Origin: Pleodorina starrii
Lineage: Eukaryota; Chlorophyta; Chlorophyceae; Chlamydomonadales; Volvocaceae
Reading direction: 5' to 3'
NCBI GenBank assembly: GCA_030267565.1
Contig: BRXU01000003.1
Location: forward strand, 5,865,001-5,929,000
DNA length: 64,000 nucleotides
Positions 10,253 through 22,200 of the stretch are shown here, piece by piece (the first letter of the stretch is position 1; each line of letters starts with the position of its first letter). The notes under the pieces were generated by a model. It saw only the letters and a program-made list of their open reading frames with translations. It did not search any database and had not been told where the DNA came from. A program made the position numbers and the translations under genes.

Positions 10253-13200
10253 ATGGCATGGCGAGGGCATGGCCTCCCGGCTGCTGCTGTCCGGCTGGTC
10301 GTGCTCCTGCTGCCATTTTGCGCCTCGCGGGCGGCTGCACAGGCTGCCCCAGTTTATGGCGATTCAGGAACAATCAGCTTTTCCGGCGACTACTCCTACG
10401 ATGGGATGGACTACACTTTACCCGATGACCCCGACACGAAGGACGTCAGCGTGGTGCTCACCAACTTCACGCGGTTGCTGCTGCAGCAGGAGCTGGGCGT
10501 GCTGGGCCAGGGCATGCGAATTCCTTACAGCCGCTTCGCCTCCCACCCCTGCCAGGTGCGCAATATTGACCATCTGGGTCGTCGCAACCTGCCCCGCCCT
10601 GCCCACCGCACGCCACCCCACCCCACCCCACCCCACCCCACCCCACCCCACCCCACCCCACCCCACCCCACCCCACCCCACCCCACCCCACCCCACCCCA
10701 CCCCACCCCAGATCCGGCCCCCCTCCCTCCCCCACCTCACTACATCGCAGGGCGTTTCCTCTCCTCCTCTTCTTGCCTCCATCCCACATCTCACATCCAT
10801 CGCGGCCTGGCTCCCTCACCTCATCCGCCAGCCTACCCCCCTCCCCAGCCGCACCGCTCCCACCGCTCCCCAACCCCCCGCAGAGCCCTGTACTGCCCCC
10901 CGCCAGATGCTTGCCAGATGTACGCCTCACAACCCCACCCGCCGCCCGTTCGCTAACGCCGTCTCCGTCTCCGTCTCCGCTGCGGTATTTTCTTTTTCTT
11001 TTTACCCACCCGCCCCCCATTTACCTAACGTGCACCCGCAACGTGCCCCAACCCGAACCCAAAAACCCTCACCCCAAACCCAACCCTCGACCCGCATCTC
11101 AACCCCAATCCAAACCCAAACACACGCGCCCTGCAGGTGGTCTACCTCGGCAACCCCGACTGGTCCTCCCTCCGCCTGCACGTCACCTTCGCCAACACCC
11201 CCTCCAGCACCTGCCGCGCAGGCCAGCAGCCCCAGGCCGCCTTTGCCTACATGGACGGCTACAACGTCCCCAAGGTAAGCTACCGGTAGGGGCAGGGCCA
11301 CCAGAGTGGCGCCCCCCGGGGAAAGAGACCTTGGGCGGGAAAAAAACCCTTAGCGAGAGCCGAATCCCTCTCCCCGCCCCAGACTGATGGCTGGAACTTC
11401 CGCGCTGCCCCCACCTGCTGCACCGCACTGCACTGCTGCACCTCACTGCACTGTCTTGCATCGCACTGCACCGCACCCCACCTGCCATCACTGCACCTGC
11501 CTCGCGCGCCCCGACAGGCGTAAGCGGGGTGGGTGGGGTGGGGCTTGGGGGTGGGCTGCGCCCGTCGCTTTTGCCGCACAGTCTTCCCACACACCCAACC
11601 CTTCGGCACACGGCGTCTCGTTACCTACCCCTGAACCCCCACCTCCCACCCACCACCGCCACCCACCCACCACCTACCCAACACCCAACACCACCCACCA
11701 CCACCACCACCCAACACCACGCGGGTCGCCTGATCGGCCATTTCGCTGGGGCTCTTCCTTCTTTCTTATTCCCCCCCTCTCTCTCTCTCTCCGTGGGAAA
11801 ACCCCCCAATACCACCACCACCACCGCTCTCCTCCTGCGCCGGCGCCGGCGCCCTACAGGTCATCAGCGGCGTGGCGCTGTCCTCGGGCAAGGCGGCGTG
11901 GGTGGCGGTGGTGGCGGGCTCGGACTCGGTCAGCGGCAAGCCGGCGATGGCAGCGCCGCCGCCGGCGCCACCGTCGGCGGCAAAGGCGGCAGAAGCAGCA
12001 GCGGCGGGCCAGGGCGGCTCTGCGGGGGTGTTGGGGCGGCTGCGGAGGGCCCTGTTAGACTTCAGCAGCGGCTTCAGCGGCCTCCAGATAAAGACGGGAA
12101 GGTGGGGGGCAGGTGGCGGGTCGCTTACGCGTGCTTACTCGGCGTCTGGGTCAAAACCTAGGGTAAATTGAAAATGTAAAAAAGTAACAAATGTAAAAAG
12201 GAAGTACAAATGTAAAAAGTGTAGGGCGGAGGGTGCGTGGAGGTGGAGGTGCACGCTGAGTTGGTACACGGGGAAGAGGCGGCGGGGGAGGAGGCGCCTG
12301 GAGGCGCGTGGGCCGGCCCCTCTGGGAGAGGCTGGGAGAGGCGCCTCATGGCGGCGGGAGGGGCCCATGGCGCGGGGGGGGAGGGGGTACCTGGTGACCC
12401 AGTGGGCGCCGCACCGTGATCGCATGGCATGGCATGGGGTTAATGGGCGCTTGTCCGACCGCATAGGGCCGTGGTGCCCCCCGGAGGGGGAAGGGGCCAG
12501 TGGGCGGCGTAGCATGCGCGGGGGCGGGGGGGGGGGTGGAGGGGCGCATGCCATTCCCGTCCTGGCCTTATCCTTGCCCCCCTCTGTCCCCCCTTTGGTC
12601 CCCCCCCGTTGCCCCCCCCCGCCCCCGCGGCCCGCTCTTCCCTCCAGGGAGAGCTTCAAGAGCGCCTACGACCAACTGCGCGGCGGTGCGGAGTCGGTCC
12701 AGTCGCTGCTGGGTGCGGGCGGCTGGCTGGTGCCGGGACCCCGCGGGCCGCTGACGCTGCCGGTGCTGCTGAGTGCGCGGCTGGGCGGCTCGGTGGCTAG
12801 CGGCAGCAGCTACGAGCGGGGCGAGATGGCCAAGCTGGGGGAGGAGCTGGGGAAAGGCCAGGGTACGGGTATACAGGCACCGATACACACGCATACACAC
12901 ACGCACGCGCGGCGGGGCGCACGCGCGGCGGGACGCCAGGACCTCCCCTTGTTCGTACCCTGTGGAATACCCGGGGGTAAAGTAATAAGTAAACACACAC
13001 GGCGGGATGCATCCGGGCATCATTCCGCAGCGCGGCAGGCCGCCGGAGACCCCAAAGACCCCAAATCCACGCGCCGGCCGGCCAGCCGGCGGCTGTGGCC
13101 GCTGGCCCACCGCCGCTGCGTGGTCCTGGTTTGTGTGCGGCCCGTAGGGCAGGCCCCCGACCTTTTCAACGCTTCTGCAAGCCGGACAAAACACACACAC

Positions 13201-16200
13201 GCACACACACACACGCACGCACGCGCACACGCCGCGCACGCACGTACATACGCAGGCGGCGGCGGCGGCGGCGCCATCGACCCGCTGGCCGACGCGGAGG
13301 TCCTGGGGGAGCTGGCGGCCAGCTACTGGGCCCCCGAGGAGGACTGCCGGGCAGCCATCAGGGCCGCAGGACGCGGCACCTCCCCCACCACCCCCACCAC
13401 CAGCAGCAGCAGCACCAGCACCACCAGCACCAGCCAAGTGCGCGTCACGCCGCTGGGCTCGAGCTCCCAGGACTCTTGCTTCGCTACCCAGTTGGTGGTG
13501 TACGTCTACAACCCCTGCGTCAACGCCTCTGCAGTCCTCGCCGCCGCCGCCGCCGCTGGCACCAAAAGCAACAGCAGCAGCGATGGCGGTGCCAGCAGCA
13601 GCAGCAGCAGCAGCAGCGCCAGCGGCAGCAATGTGACGGCGGTGGCGAGTGTGCGTGAGCGCGTGTTGGATCTGGTGGAAGCAGAGTTGGGGGCACTGGC
13701 GGAGGCCAGCGGCCTGAACGAGAGCCTGGGGCACGTGACCGTGGCGGTGACGTACACACCGTACCACAAGTGTATACGGCAGGGTGTGGACAAGCTGTCG
13801 GACGTGTCGGTGCAGGTGGGGTGGGGTTGGGGGGTTGGGGGGCCTGTGTGTGTGTGTGTGTGTGTGTGAAGGGGGGTGCGGCTACTTGGGTGTCAGGTCG
13901 TCAGGCGGATTGTGGACCCCGGGAGCTGGGAGGGCTGGTTGGGGCCCAGCGGGTCAGAGCCCCGCCCCGGCACAATTCGCCGCACCGCCCTGCCCTGCCC
14001 TATACGTGGATAACTCCCCCCTCGTTCACGCCGCCAGACGGATACGTTACCGTTTACGGGCTCCAGCCACCACGTGGATAACCCCCCTCCCCCCTTTCTC
14101 ACGTCCCAGACGAAGAAACCCCCGGGCCGCGGCGCCCATTCTCACCCGGAGTTTGTGTAACCCAAGCCCCCGCCTCCGCCCCCGCCCAACCCTGTCCCCG
14201 CCGCCAACCGCACTCCCCGCCATCCCCCCACATCCCCCCCATCACCCTCCCCCTCCCCCTCACCCGCCCCCCCGCCCAATCCGCCCAGGTGATGATCTTC
14301 TCTGCGCTGCTGTTCGGCTGGCTGCTGGTGTTCCTGCTGCTGCCCTCCCTGTACCGCCTCTTCCTGGAGTTCCCCTGCCGACTGCTGCTGCACGCCATAC
14401 GGTACGTCCCAGCCGGGCCCACGTCCGTTCGCGAACGCCGTCTCCGTCTCCGCTGCGGTATCTTCGTTTTATCCCCTCCGTCCACATGCTGTCCCGGGGC
14501 ACCACCCCTGCCCCACCCCACCGGCCCCCACCCTCAGCAAGCTCCAGGGGAAGGACGACACGCTGAAGCCCATGCGGCCGGGCCTGTACTCGCACGGCAG
14601 CCAGCGGCGGTGGCGACTGCCGCGGCACCTGGCGGCGGTGGTGGAGCCGGTGCTGCGGCTGCGTAAGGCCCTTCTGTACGCAGTCATCACGGTGCACTAC
14701 TCGGATGGACAGCAGAGGTGGCTGCAGGTGGGGGGGTGGGGCGGGGAGGGGAGGGGAGGGGAGGGGAGGGGAGGGGAGGGGAGGGGAGGGGAGGGGAGGG
14801 GAGGGGAGGGGAGGGGAGGGGAGGGGAGGGGAGGGGAGGGGAGGGGAGGGGAGGGGAGGGGAGGGGAGGGGAGGGGAGGGGAGGGGAGGGGAGGAATCGG
14901 GGGGATGGTGGGAGAAGGGGGTAATAATCGCGGGTAGTGGGGTGGGTGGGTGGGTGGGTGGGGGCTGCGCGAGTGAGGGGATCTCGGGGGTAATGGTGAG
15001 ATGAGGGAGTGTGATGAGGGTGGTTTCCTCTCATAGGAAACCACCCTCATCACACTCCCTTATCTCACCATTACCCCCAACGCCGTCATGCCGTACGCCA
15101 CCTCCGCAATCATCCTTGCCCCCTTTTCCAGCCCCTCCTTCCCCTGACCACCCGCCTGCGATATGCACCCCCCTCCCCCTGTCCCTCCGCTGCGCTATCG
15201 TTTGTCTAACCCCTCCCCGCGCCCGCAGTGACTCATTCTTTTATAAAGGAGCATATCACTCCCTGAACCCCCCTCTCCCCTCCTACCCCCCAGGTGGCGG
15301 TGATCAGCACCGTGTCGCTGTCCATCGCCCAGGCGGTTTACGCGCCCGGCATCAAGCCGCCCCTGGAGCATTTCGTGCCGCCACTGGCGCTGCAGATCTC
15401 CCGTACCGCTACGGCGGTGGCGGCGCTGCAGTACTTTTTCGACGTGAGTTGTCTACACACACACACACCCCACGCGCCTGCCTTGTTCACCTCTCCCTCC
15501 ACCCTGCCCTGCCACTCCCTCGCATCTCCCCTCGCCGCCCCCCTCCGCCCCTTCCTTGCTAACCCCCTTCCTTGCCCCTCCGCCACCCGCTGGTTGACCC
15601 CCCCTCCCCTCCCCCCTTTACGGGCTCCGGCCTATACTTGGATACACCCCCTCCCCCGCAGTGACTCATTGTTATATAAAGGAGCATATGACTCCCTGAC
15701 ACCCCCCCGCAGGGCTTCTTGTTTCATTGTTGCAAATTCACTCTTCACCCCCCTTCCCTCCCCCCCCCAGATCGTGTTGTTCTCCTCCTTCATGGGAACC
15801 CTGGGCTACCTCTCCATGCTGGCAAACTACAACTCACCCATCAACAGGTGCGGAGGGTGGGGATTGGGCCGGTTCCCGGGTCACGGCTGCCAGGGAGCCA
15901 GGCCCCGGGGCGCGCCATCCCGGTAGCTTACCCCTCCCCTACCCTTCCCTTCCCTTCCCTTCCCCGCCCCCCTTCCCTCCCTTTCCCCTCCCCCCTTCCC
16001 TCCCTTTCCCCTCCCCCCTTCCCTTCCCTTACCCGCCCCTCTTCCCTCCCCTTCCCCTCCTCCCCCGTCTCTTTACCCCTCCCCCCCGTCTCCTTTCCCC
16101 CCCTAACCCCCCTAACCCCCCCTTCGCCCCCGCCCCCAGGCACTACCGTGTGCAGGTGGTCGTGTCGGGTTTCTTCATGCTGCTTCAGGACCTGCTGGTG

Positions 16201-19200
16201 GTGCTGCAGCTGGTGAGTCTGCTGGCGCAGTGGCGCTACCTGGACCCCGCATGGCCCTACCTGCCGCTAGTCACCTTCCAGATGGCCAACCTGGCGGCGG
16301 CAAACATCATGCAGGTGCGCGTGTGGGCGGGCGCGTGTGTGTGTGCGTGTGTGCGGTCCGCGCGTGTGCGCGTGCGTGCAAAAATGCCGCGGCCACCGGG
16401 GGCCTGTCTGTCTGCGCTGCCCGGCCCGGCCCGGCCGTCTACGGCCCACCTGTGTGGGATCCGCCCCACCAGCCACCGCTCATGCCCGAACGCGCCCGTC
16501 CCGTTCTGCCCCGCTCTTCCCCGTTCTGTGCCGTACCATCTCGTCCCATCTCGTCCCATCCCGTCACTGGCCGCATCCCGCAGGCCGTCATCTTCAGCAA
16601 GCGCCACGACCAACACAACCGCGAGCTGCACGAGAGGTACTTGCTGACCAAGGCTGCCCGCGCCGAGACGGCGACGGCGACGGAGGCGCACGCCGTCGGC
16701 GGCGGCGGCGAGGATAGAGACCGTACGAACGGAACGGACGGCTCTTCGTCGTCGTCAGGCGCCGCCGCGGAGGAGAGGGCCGTCATTGCCAAGTTGGTCG
16801 ACGGCGACGGCAGCGGCGCCTGGCGGCGCCGTAAGGCGGCGGGGTACGGCAACGGCAGCGGCGGTGTCGACGGCGGCGGCGTCGACGGCGATGGCGGCGG
16901 AAGCGAGTTTTACGTGGACGTGAGGCGGCACCGGGAGCGTTCCGCGCCGCAGCTGACGCAGCTCCGGAACCAAAAGCAGCAGCAACAACAACAACAACAG
17001 CAGCAGCGGCGGTTGCTGCGGGGGCAGGAGCCGGATGGGGCAGAGGATATGGAGGAGCAGGAGCTTCAGCAGCAGCAAGGGCGGCGGCGGCGGCAGCCGC
17101 CGCCGCCGTCGCCGACGGCTCGCAGCGCCTCGTGGCGACGGAACCGCCGCCGGGAGACCGCACTGGCGGACGACGACAGCGACGGTGGCGAGCGCGGCGA
17201 GGAAAGCGCCGGCGCCGGCCGGAGGAGCCGAGGCGGCGGCGGCGGCGTAGTGGTGACGGCGGTGGCGGCCGGGGGTTCCTCGGACGGCGCACCGACGGAC
17301 CATGAGCCCGGGGCCTCCCCGCCGCCCGACCTCGGATCCAGGCAGCGACGCGGCGGCCGTCGACGCCGCGCCGTCGCGCCGGAAGACGCCGCGGAGGAGG
17401 CGGCGGCGGAGGAAGAGGAGGCGGCGGAGGCGGCGCCGCGGTATCGCCGCGTCGATTCTGTCGCCGGCGGTGGCGGTGGCGGCGGCAGCGCAGCGGCGGC
17501 GGTGTCGCCGCCGCGGCGGCCGCGGCGGCGGCTCCTCGGGGATGAGCCCGCGGGGCCGGGGCCGGTGGCGGAGGGCAGGGAGGACAGCGGCGCTGAGACG
17601 TCGACGACCGGGGCGCGGCGGCGGAGCGGCCGCCGGGCCGGCGGCGGCAGGAGCCGTGACGGCAGCGCGTCGGCGGCGGAGGCGGCGGATTTCGTCTCTG
17701 ACGGCGACGACGCCGGCGCGCCTGCCGTAGCACTGGCGGCGCGGCGCATCGCGCGCCGCGGCAGCGGCGGCGGCGGCCTTGAGCCGGAGCACGGCCGGCG
17801 GCTGTACGGCGGCAGCGGGGATGGGATGGACGTGCATCAGGGCGTGCCGTACTACAAGCGGGCGTACAGCGCCGGCGGCCGCGCGGCGGCGGCGGCGAAC
17901 CCTGCGCCCCAGTCCGCCAAGCCGGCCGCCGCCGTGGGGTTCAGGACCAGCGGATCGTCGGCGACGGGGCCCGCGGCGCGGTTGGAGCTCGCACCGACGG
18001 CGGCGGCGGCGGAGGCGCCGCCGCCGCCGCCGCGTCTCACTCGGGGGTTTAGGCTGCTGCGCAGTGGGGACGTCCAGGCGCGCCTCCGGCACGCCGCGGC
18101 AGCGGCGGAGTCCTTCGGCCACGAGAGCGACGCGGCGGAGAGCGGCCGCGGCCTGGGTCGCGGCGGCAGCAGCAGCAGCAGCGACTCGGATGCGGGGCGG
18201 GGGAAGAGCCGCGAAGGGGCAGGAGGGGGAGGAGGCGAGGGAGGGGGTGGTGGAGGCGGGTCGGCCGGCCTGCGCGGGTTGCTGCGGGTGGCGGTGCGGC
18301 CGGTCCGGCGGGTGTGGCGGGGGCTGCGGGAGAGCGAGGACTTCAGGTGCGGGGGGGCGGCGGCGGACTGGGCTCGGGCTCGGGCTCCCTTGGTCCCTTG
18401 TTTGCAACCCGGGCCCCAGACGGGGTGACCCGCCGCTAGGAGACACACGGACGGTGCTGGCGCTGAAAGCGCTCGCGCGCTGTCAGCGTTGTTGTTGTTG
18501 CTGATGATGTTGTTGTTGTTGCTGCTTCAAACTGCGCTTCAAGCCACACACCGCCGAGCCGACAAACGTACCCACCGGCCGCCCCTCCCCGGTCCCACCC
18601 CCTCACCCCCCCTCTCACCCCCTCTTCACCCCCCCTCCCCCTCTCACCCCCGGGGTCACCTCGGTTACTACGCTGTTGTGTGGCTCGCAATGATTTTTAC
18701 CCCTTCCCCCTTCCCTCCCCCGCCCCCACCCCCTCCTCCGTGTCCCCCAGGTACCCCGCCTGGCTGCTGGCGGCGCTGCTGGTGTCCGGCTACATGGTCA
18801 TCTTCCACTTCGCCCGCGCACTGGCCTGGTCGCACAACGTGTCAGACTGCCTGATGGACCCAGCAGTCTGCTTGTCAAATGTGCTGGGCAGGCGAGTTGG
18901 GGGGGGGGAAAGGCGGGGGGGGTTGTCGAACTGAAAATGGAATCGACTTCAGAGCTGGAGTTAGCTGAACTGTTACTGGGTAATGTCGGTATGGGCTCTC
19001 TTTTCCCCTGAGGAGAGAGAGAGCGCCTTTAGGGCCGAGCCATGCGAGGTCCATGGAGAGGAGCCGGAGGAAGGCCCTTAAGAGACCCCACACACACCGC
19101 CAACCCACACACCCCGCCAACCTGCCAACCCACACAACCCACACAACCCACACAACCCACACAACCCACACAACCCACACAACCCACACAACTCACACAC

Positions 19201-22200
19201 CCCACACAACCCACACAACCCACACAACCCACACAACCCACACAACCCACACAACCCACACAACCCACACAACCCACACAACCCACACAACCCACACAAC
19301 CCACACAACCCACACAACCCACACAACCCACACAACCCACACAACCCACACAACCCACACAACCCTCTCTCTGAAGGTACGTCAAGTTCGTGGCCCAGGT
19401 GCTGTCCACCGCCCAGCAGCGGCGAGTGCGCGACGCGCTGTCCGCGATGTTGATGTCGCGAGATGAGCTGCTGGCGGCCATCGCGGGCATGTTGGGGGTG
19501 ACGGTGGTGCCGCCCAGCAGCCCCGGCGGCAGCCCCAGCATCACCGCGGCGCCGCTGCTGGTGCTGGACAAGCAGCAGCTGCTGCAGCAGGTGGGGGAGG
19601 GGGGGGGGCGGGCGTGTGATGTGTAGGGGGGGCGTGGGGGCATGGGGGCGGGGGCGGGGGAGAGTCAAGGGTTGACAATTACGGTGTGAGACAGCCGCAG
19701 GCACCAGGTGGGTGGGGCCAGGGGTGGTTGTGTTTTTGTCGGGTGCGAAACGTGCACCGTGTGGTGTGGTGTGGGTGTAGGGAGAGATGCTCGGATGGTG
19801 AGGAGGACGCGGGAGGCGGCCGATGCTCTGGCGCCGACTTCGCCATCCAACCTCCGCCCTGCCTCAAACGCCCCCGCGCCCCGCCCCGTAACTACTTGAC
19901 CGTTAACGGGCCCCGGCCTATACGTGGATAACCCTCTTCCCCCCCGTCTCCGCTGCGGTGTCTTCTTTTTGACCCCTGTCCCCCCGCCCCTCGCCCCCCC
20001 TCCTCAGGCCTTGTCCAGCGGCAGTGTGGATGTGGCGCTGGCGGGGGTGTCGGCCTCTGTGGCGCAGTCGCTGGGGGACAGCGGCGTGGGGGGGCAGGAC
20101 TACGACACGACCGCAGCGCTGGTGGCGGGGATCACCACCAGTGAGTGTGATCGGGTGGGGGGTGGGGTGGGGGGTTGGGGGGGTGGATAGGGGGCCGGAT
20201 GCAACTGGGAAAGGAAGAAAGGAGGAAGAAGGGATTGGCGGGTGTTTGGGTGTTGCGTGTTGGGTCTGTCAGCTGTTCCAGCTTGCCTCTTTCGACTGTT
20301 GTCATACAGCTCAACCGCCGTTTTCTTCCCCCCTTCCCCCGATCCACTGCACCCGTATGAACCCGCAGCCCTTCCCTCGCACCCCCCGCCTCCCCACCAC
20401 CCTTATTCCGGCCCCCTTTCCCAGAGTACCGTTTGAGCCGCCGCCCCGTGTCGCCTCCTCCTCTCCCCCCCTCCCCCCCTCTCTCAAACTCCCCCCCTCC
20501 CCCGCCTGCTTGCTTGCAAGCTTACCTCGCTGTTCTTCCCTGCAGACGGGAGGGATCGCTGCTGATGCGCTACCGTTTGCGGGCTCCGGCCTACCGGTAT
20601 ACGTGGACAGCCATTAGCCAACCTCCATCGCACCTATTCACCCCCGCCACTATTCAACCGTTCGCTGGACCCGGCCTGCCCTCACCTAACCCGTGGATTG
20701 AATTACCCCCCCCTCCTCACCCTCCGCCTCCTTCCCACCACCTAGACGTTAGCGCCACGCTGCTCTCCAGTCTCAACTCCACGTTGGGTCGCCTCATCGA
20801 TCAGACCAACGCCCAGCTGGCCAAGAGCGTATCGCGGCAGGCCACAGTGTACCGCAGCGTCAATACGACAGTCAACGCGCTGTACGACATGATTAACGTG
20901 ACGGCACGCTACATCTCCAAGGGGCTGGAGGTGCAGGAGGAGGTGGGGCCGAGGGGGGGGGAGGGAAAGGGGGAGGGGGAGGGGGCCGGGGGGGCTGAGG
21001 TTTGGCGGGTTGTGAGCCGTGTGGGGATGGAGGCGTGGCTGGGGATTGGAGGAGAGGAGGTGGTCTCAAAAAATCTGCTTACTTCCTTATCTACCTGCTT
21101 GCGTGCGTGCGTACCTACCTACCTACTTACCTACCTACTTACCTACCTACCTGACCTACCTACCTGACCTACCTACCTACCTACCTGACCTACCTACTTA
21201 CCTACCTGACCTACTTACCTACCTACCTACTTATCTACCTACCTACTTATCTACCTACTTATTTACCTACCTACTTATTTACCTACATACTACATAACTA
21301 CATAACTACATAACAAACTACTTAACTAATCCAACCAAATCCAAGTAATCCAACCTACCTACCTACCTACCTACCTACCTATCTACACACACCTTACTAA
21401 TCCTACCTACCCACCTACCTACCTACTAGCTACTTACTTATATACCTACCTACCTACCTACCCACCTAACTAACTAACGAACCAACTATCTAAATACCTA
21501 ATTAACTAATGAACTAATTGCCAACTATTTCCTACCTACCTACTACCTAACTAACTAATAAACGAGTTAATTAATTCTACCTACCTACCTATTTACCTAC
21601 AGATGCCTACCTATCTATCTACCTATCTACCTACCTACATACCTACTACTTACCTGCCTACCTACCCTACCTACCTACCTACTTACCGAACTAACCTTAC
21701 CTACCGACCTACCTACTTACCTACATACCTATGTACTACTTACATACCTACGTACCTATCTACATACCTAATTAACTAATTAACCAATCCTACTACTTAC
21801 CTACCAACGTAACTACCTAACTAATTAACTACCGAACTAACTAATTAACTATACCAAGTAATACTACCTACGTACCTAACTACATACCTATCTACGTAAC
21901 TACGTACCCACCGATCTAACTAACTACCTGACTAATAAACTAATCCAATAAATTCTACCTACCTATACCTGCTACGTAACTACCTACCTAACTAACTAAT
22001 TAACTAATCCTAGCACCTACCTACCTACTTGCCTAACTACCTACCTATCTACCTACCTACCTACGTACCTAACTACCTCCTTATCCACTACCTACTTTGC
22101 TACCACATATTGTCTATTGTTCATTATGCGTCCCTGCCTCCCCCTCCCTGCCCCGCCCCCTCCCCCTCCCGCTACCCCCCGTCCCCCTCCTTCCATCTCT

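Noticed and set aside
19029..19704. Cys-rich repeat protein on the minus strand (GLCGLCGLC pattern)
   Set aside because: Produced by the ACACAACCC satellite in an intron, which is divisible by three and stop-free.
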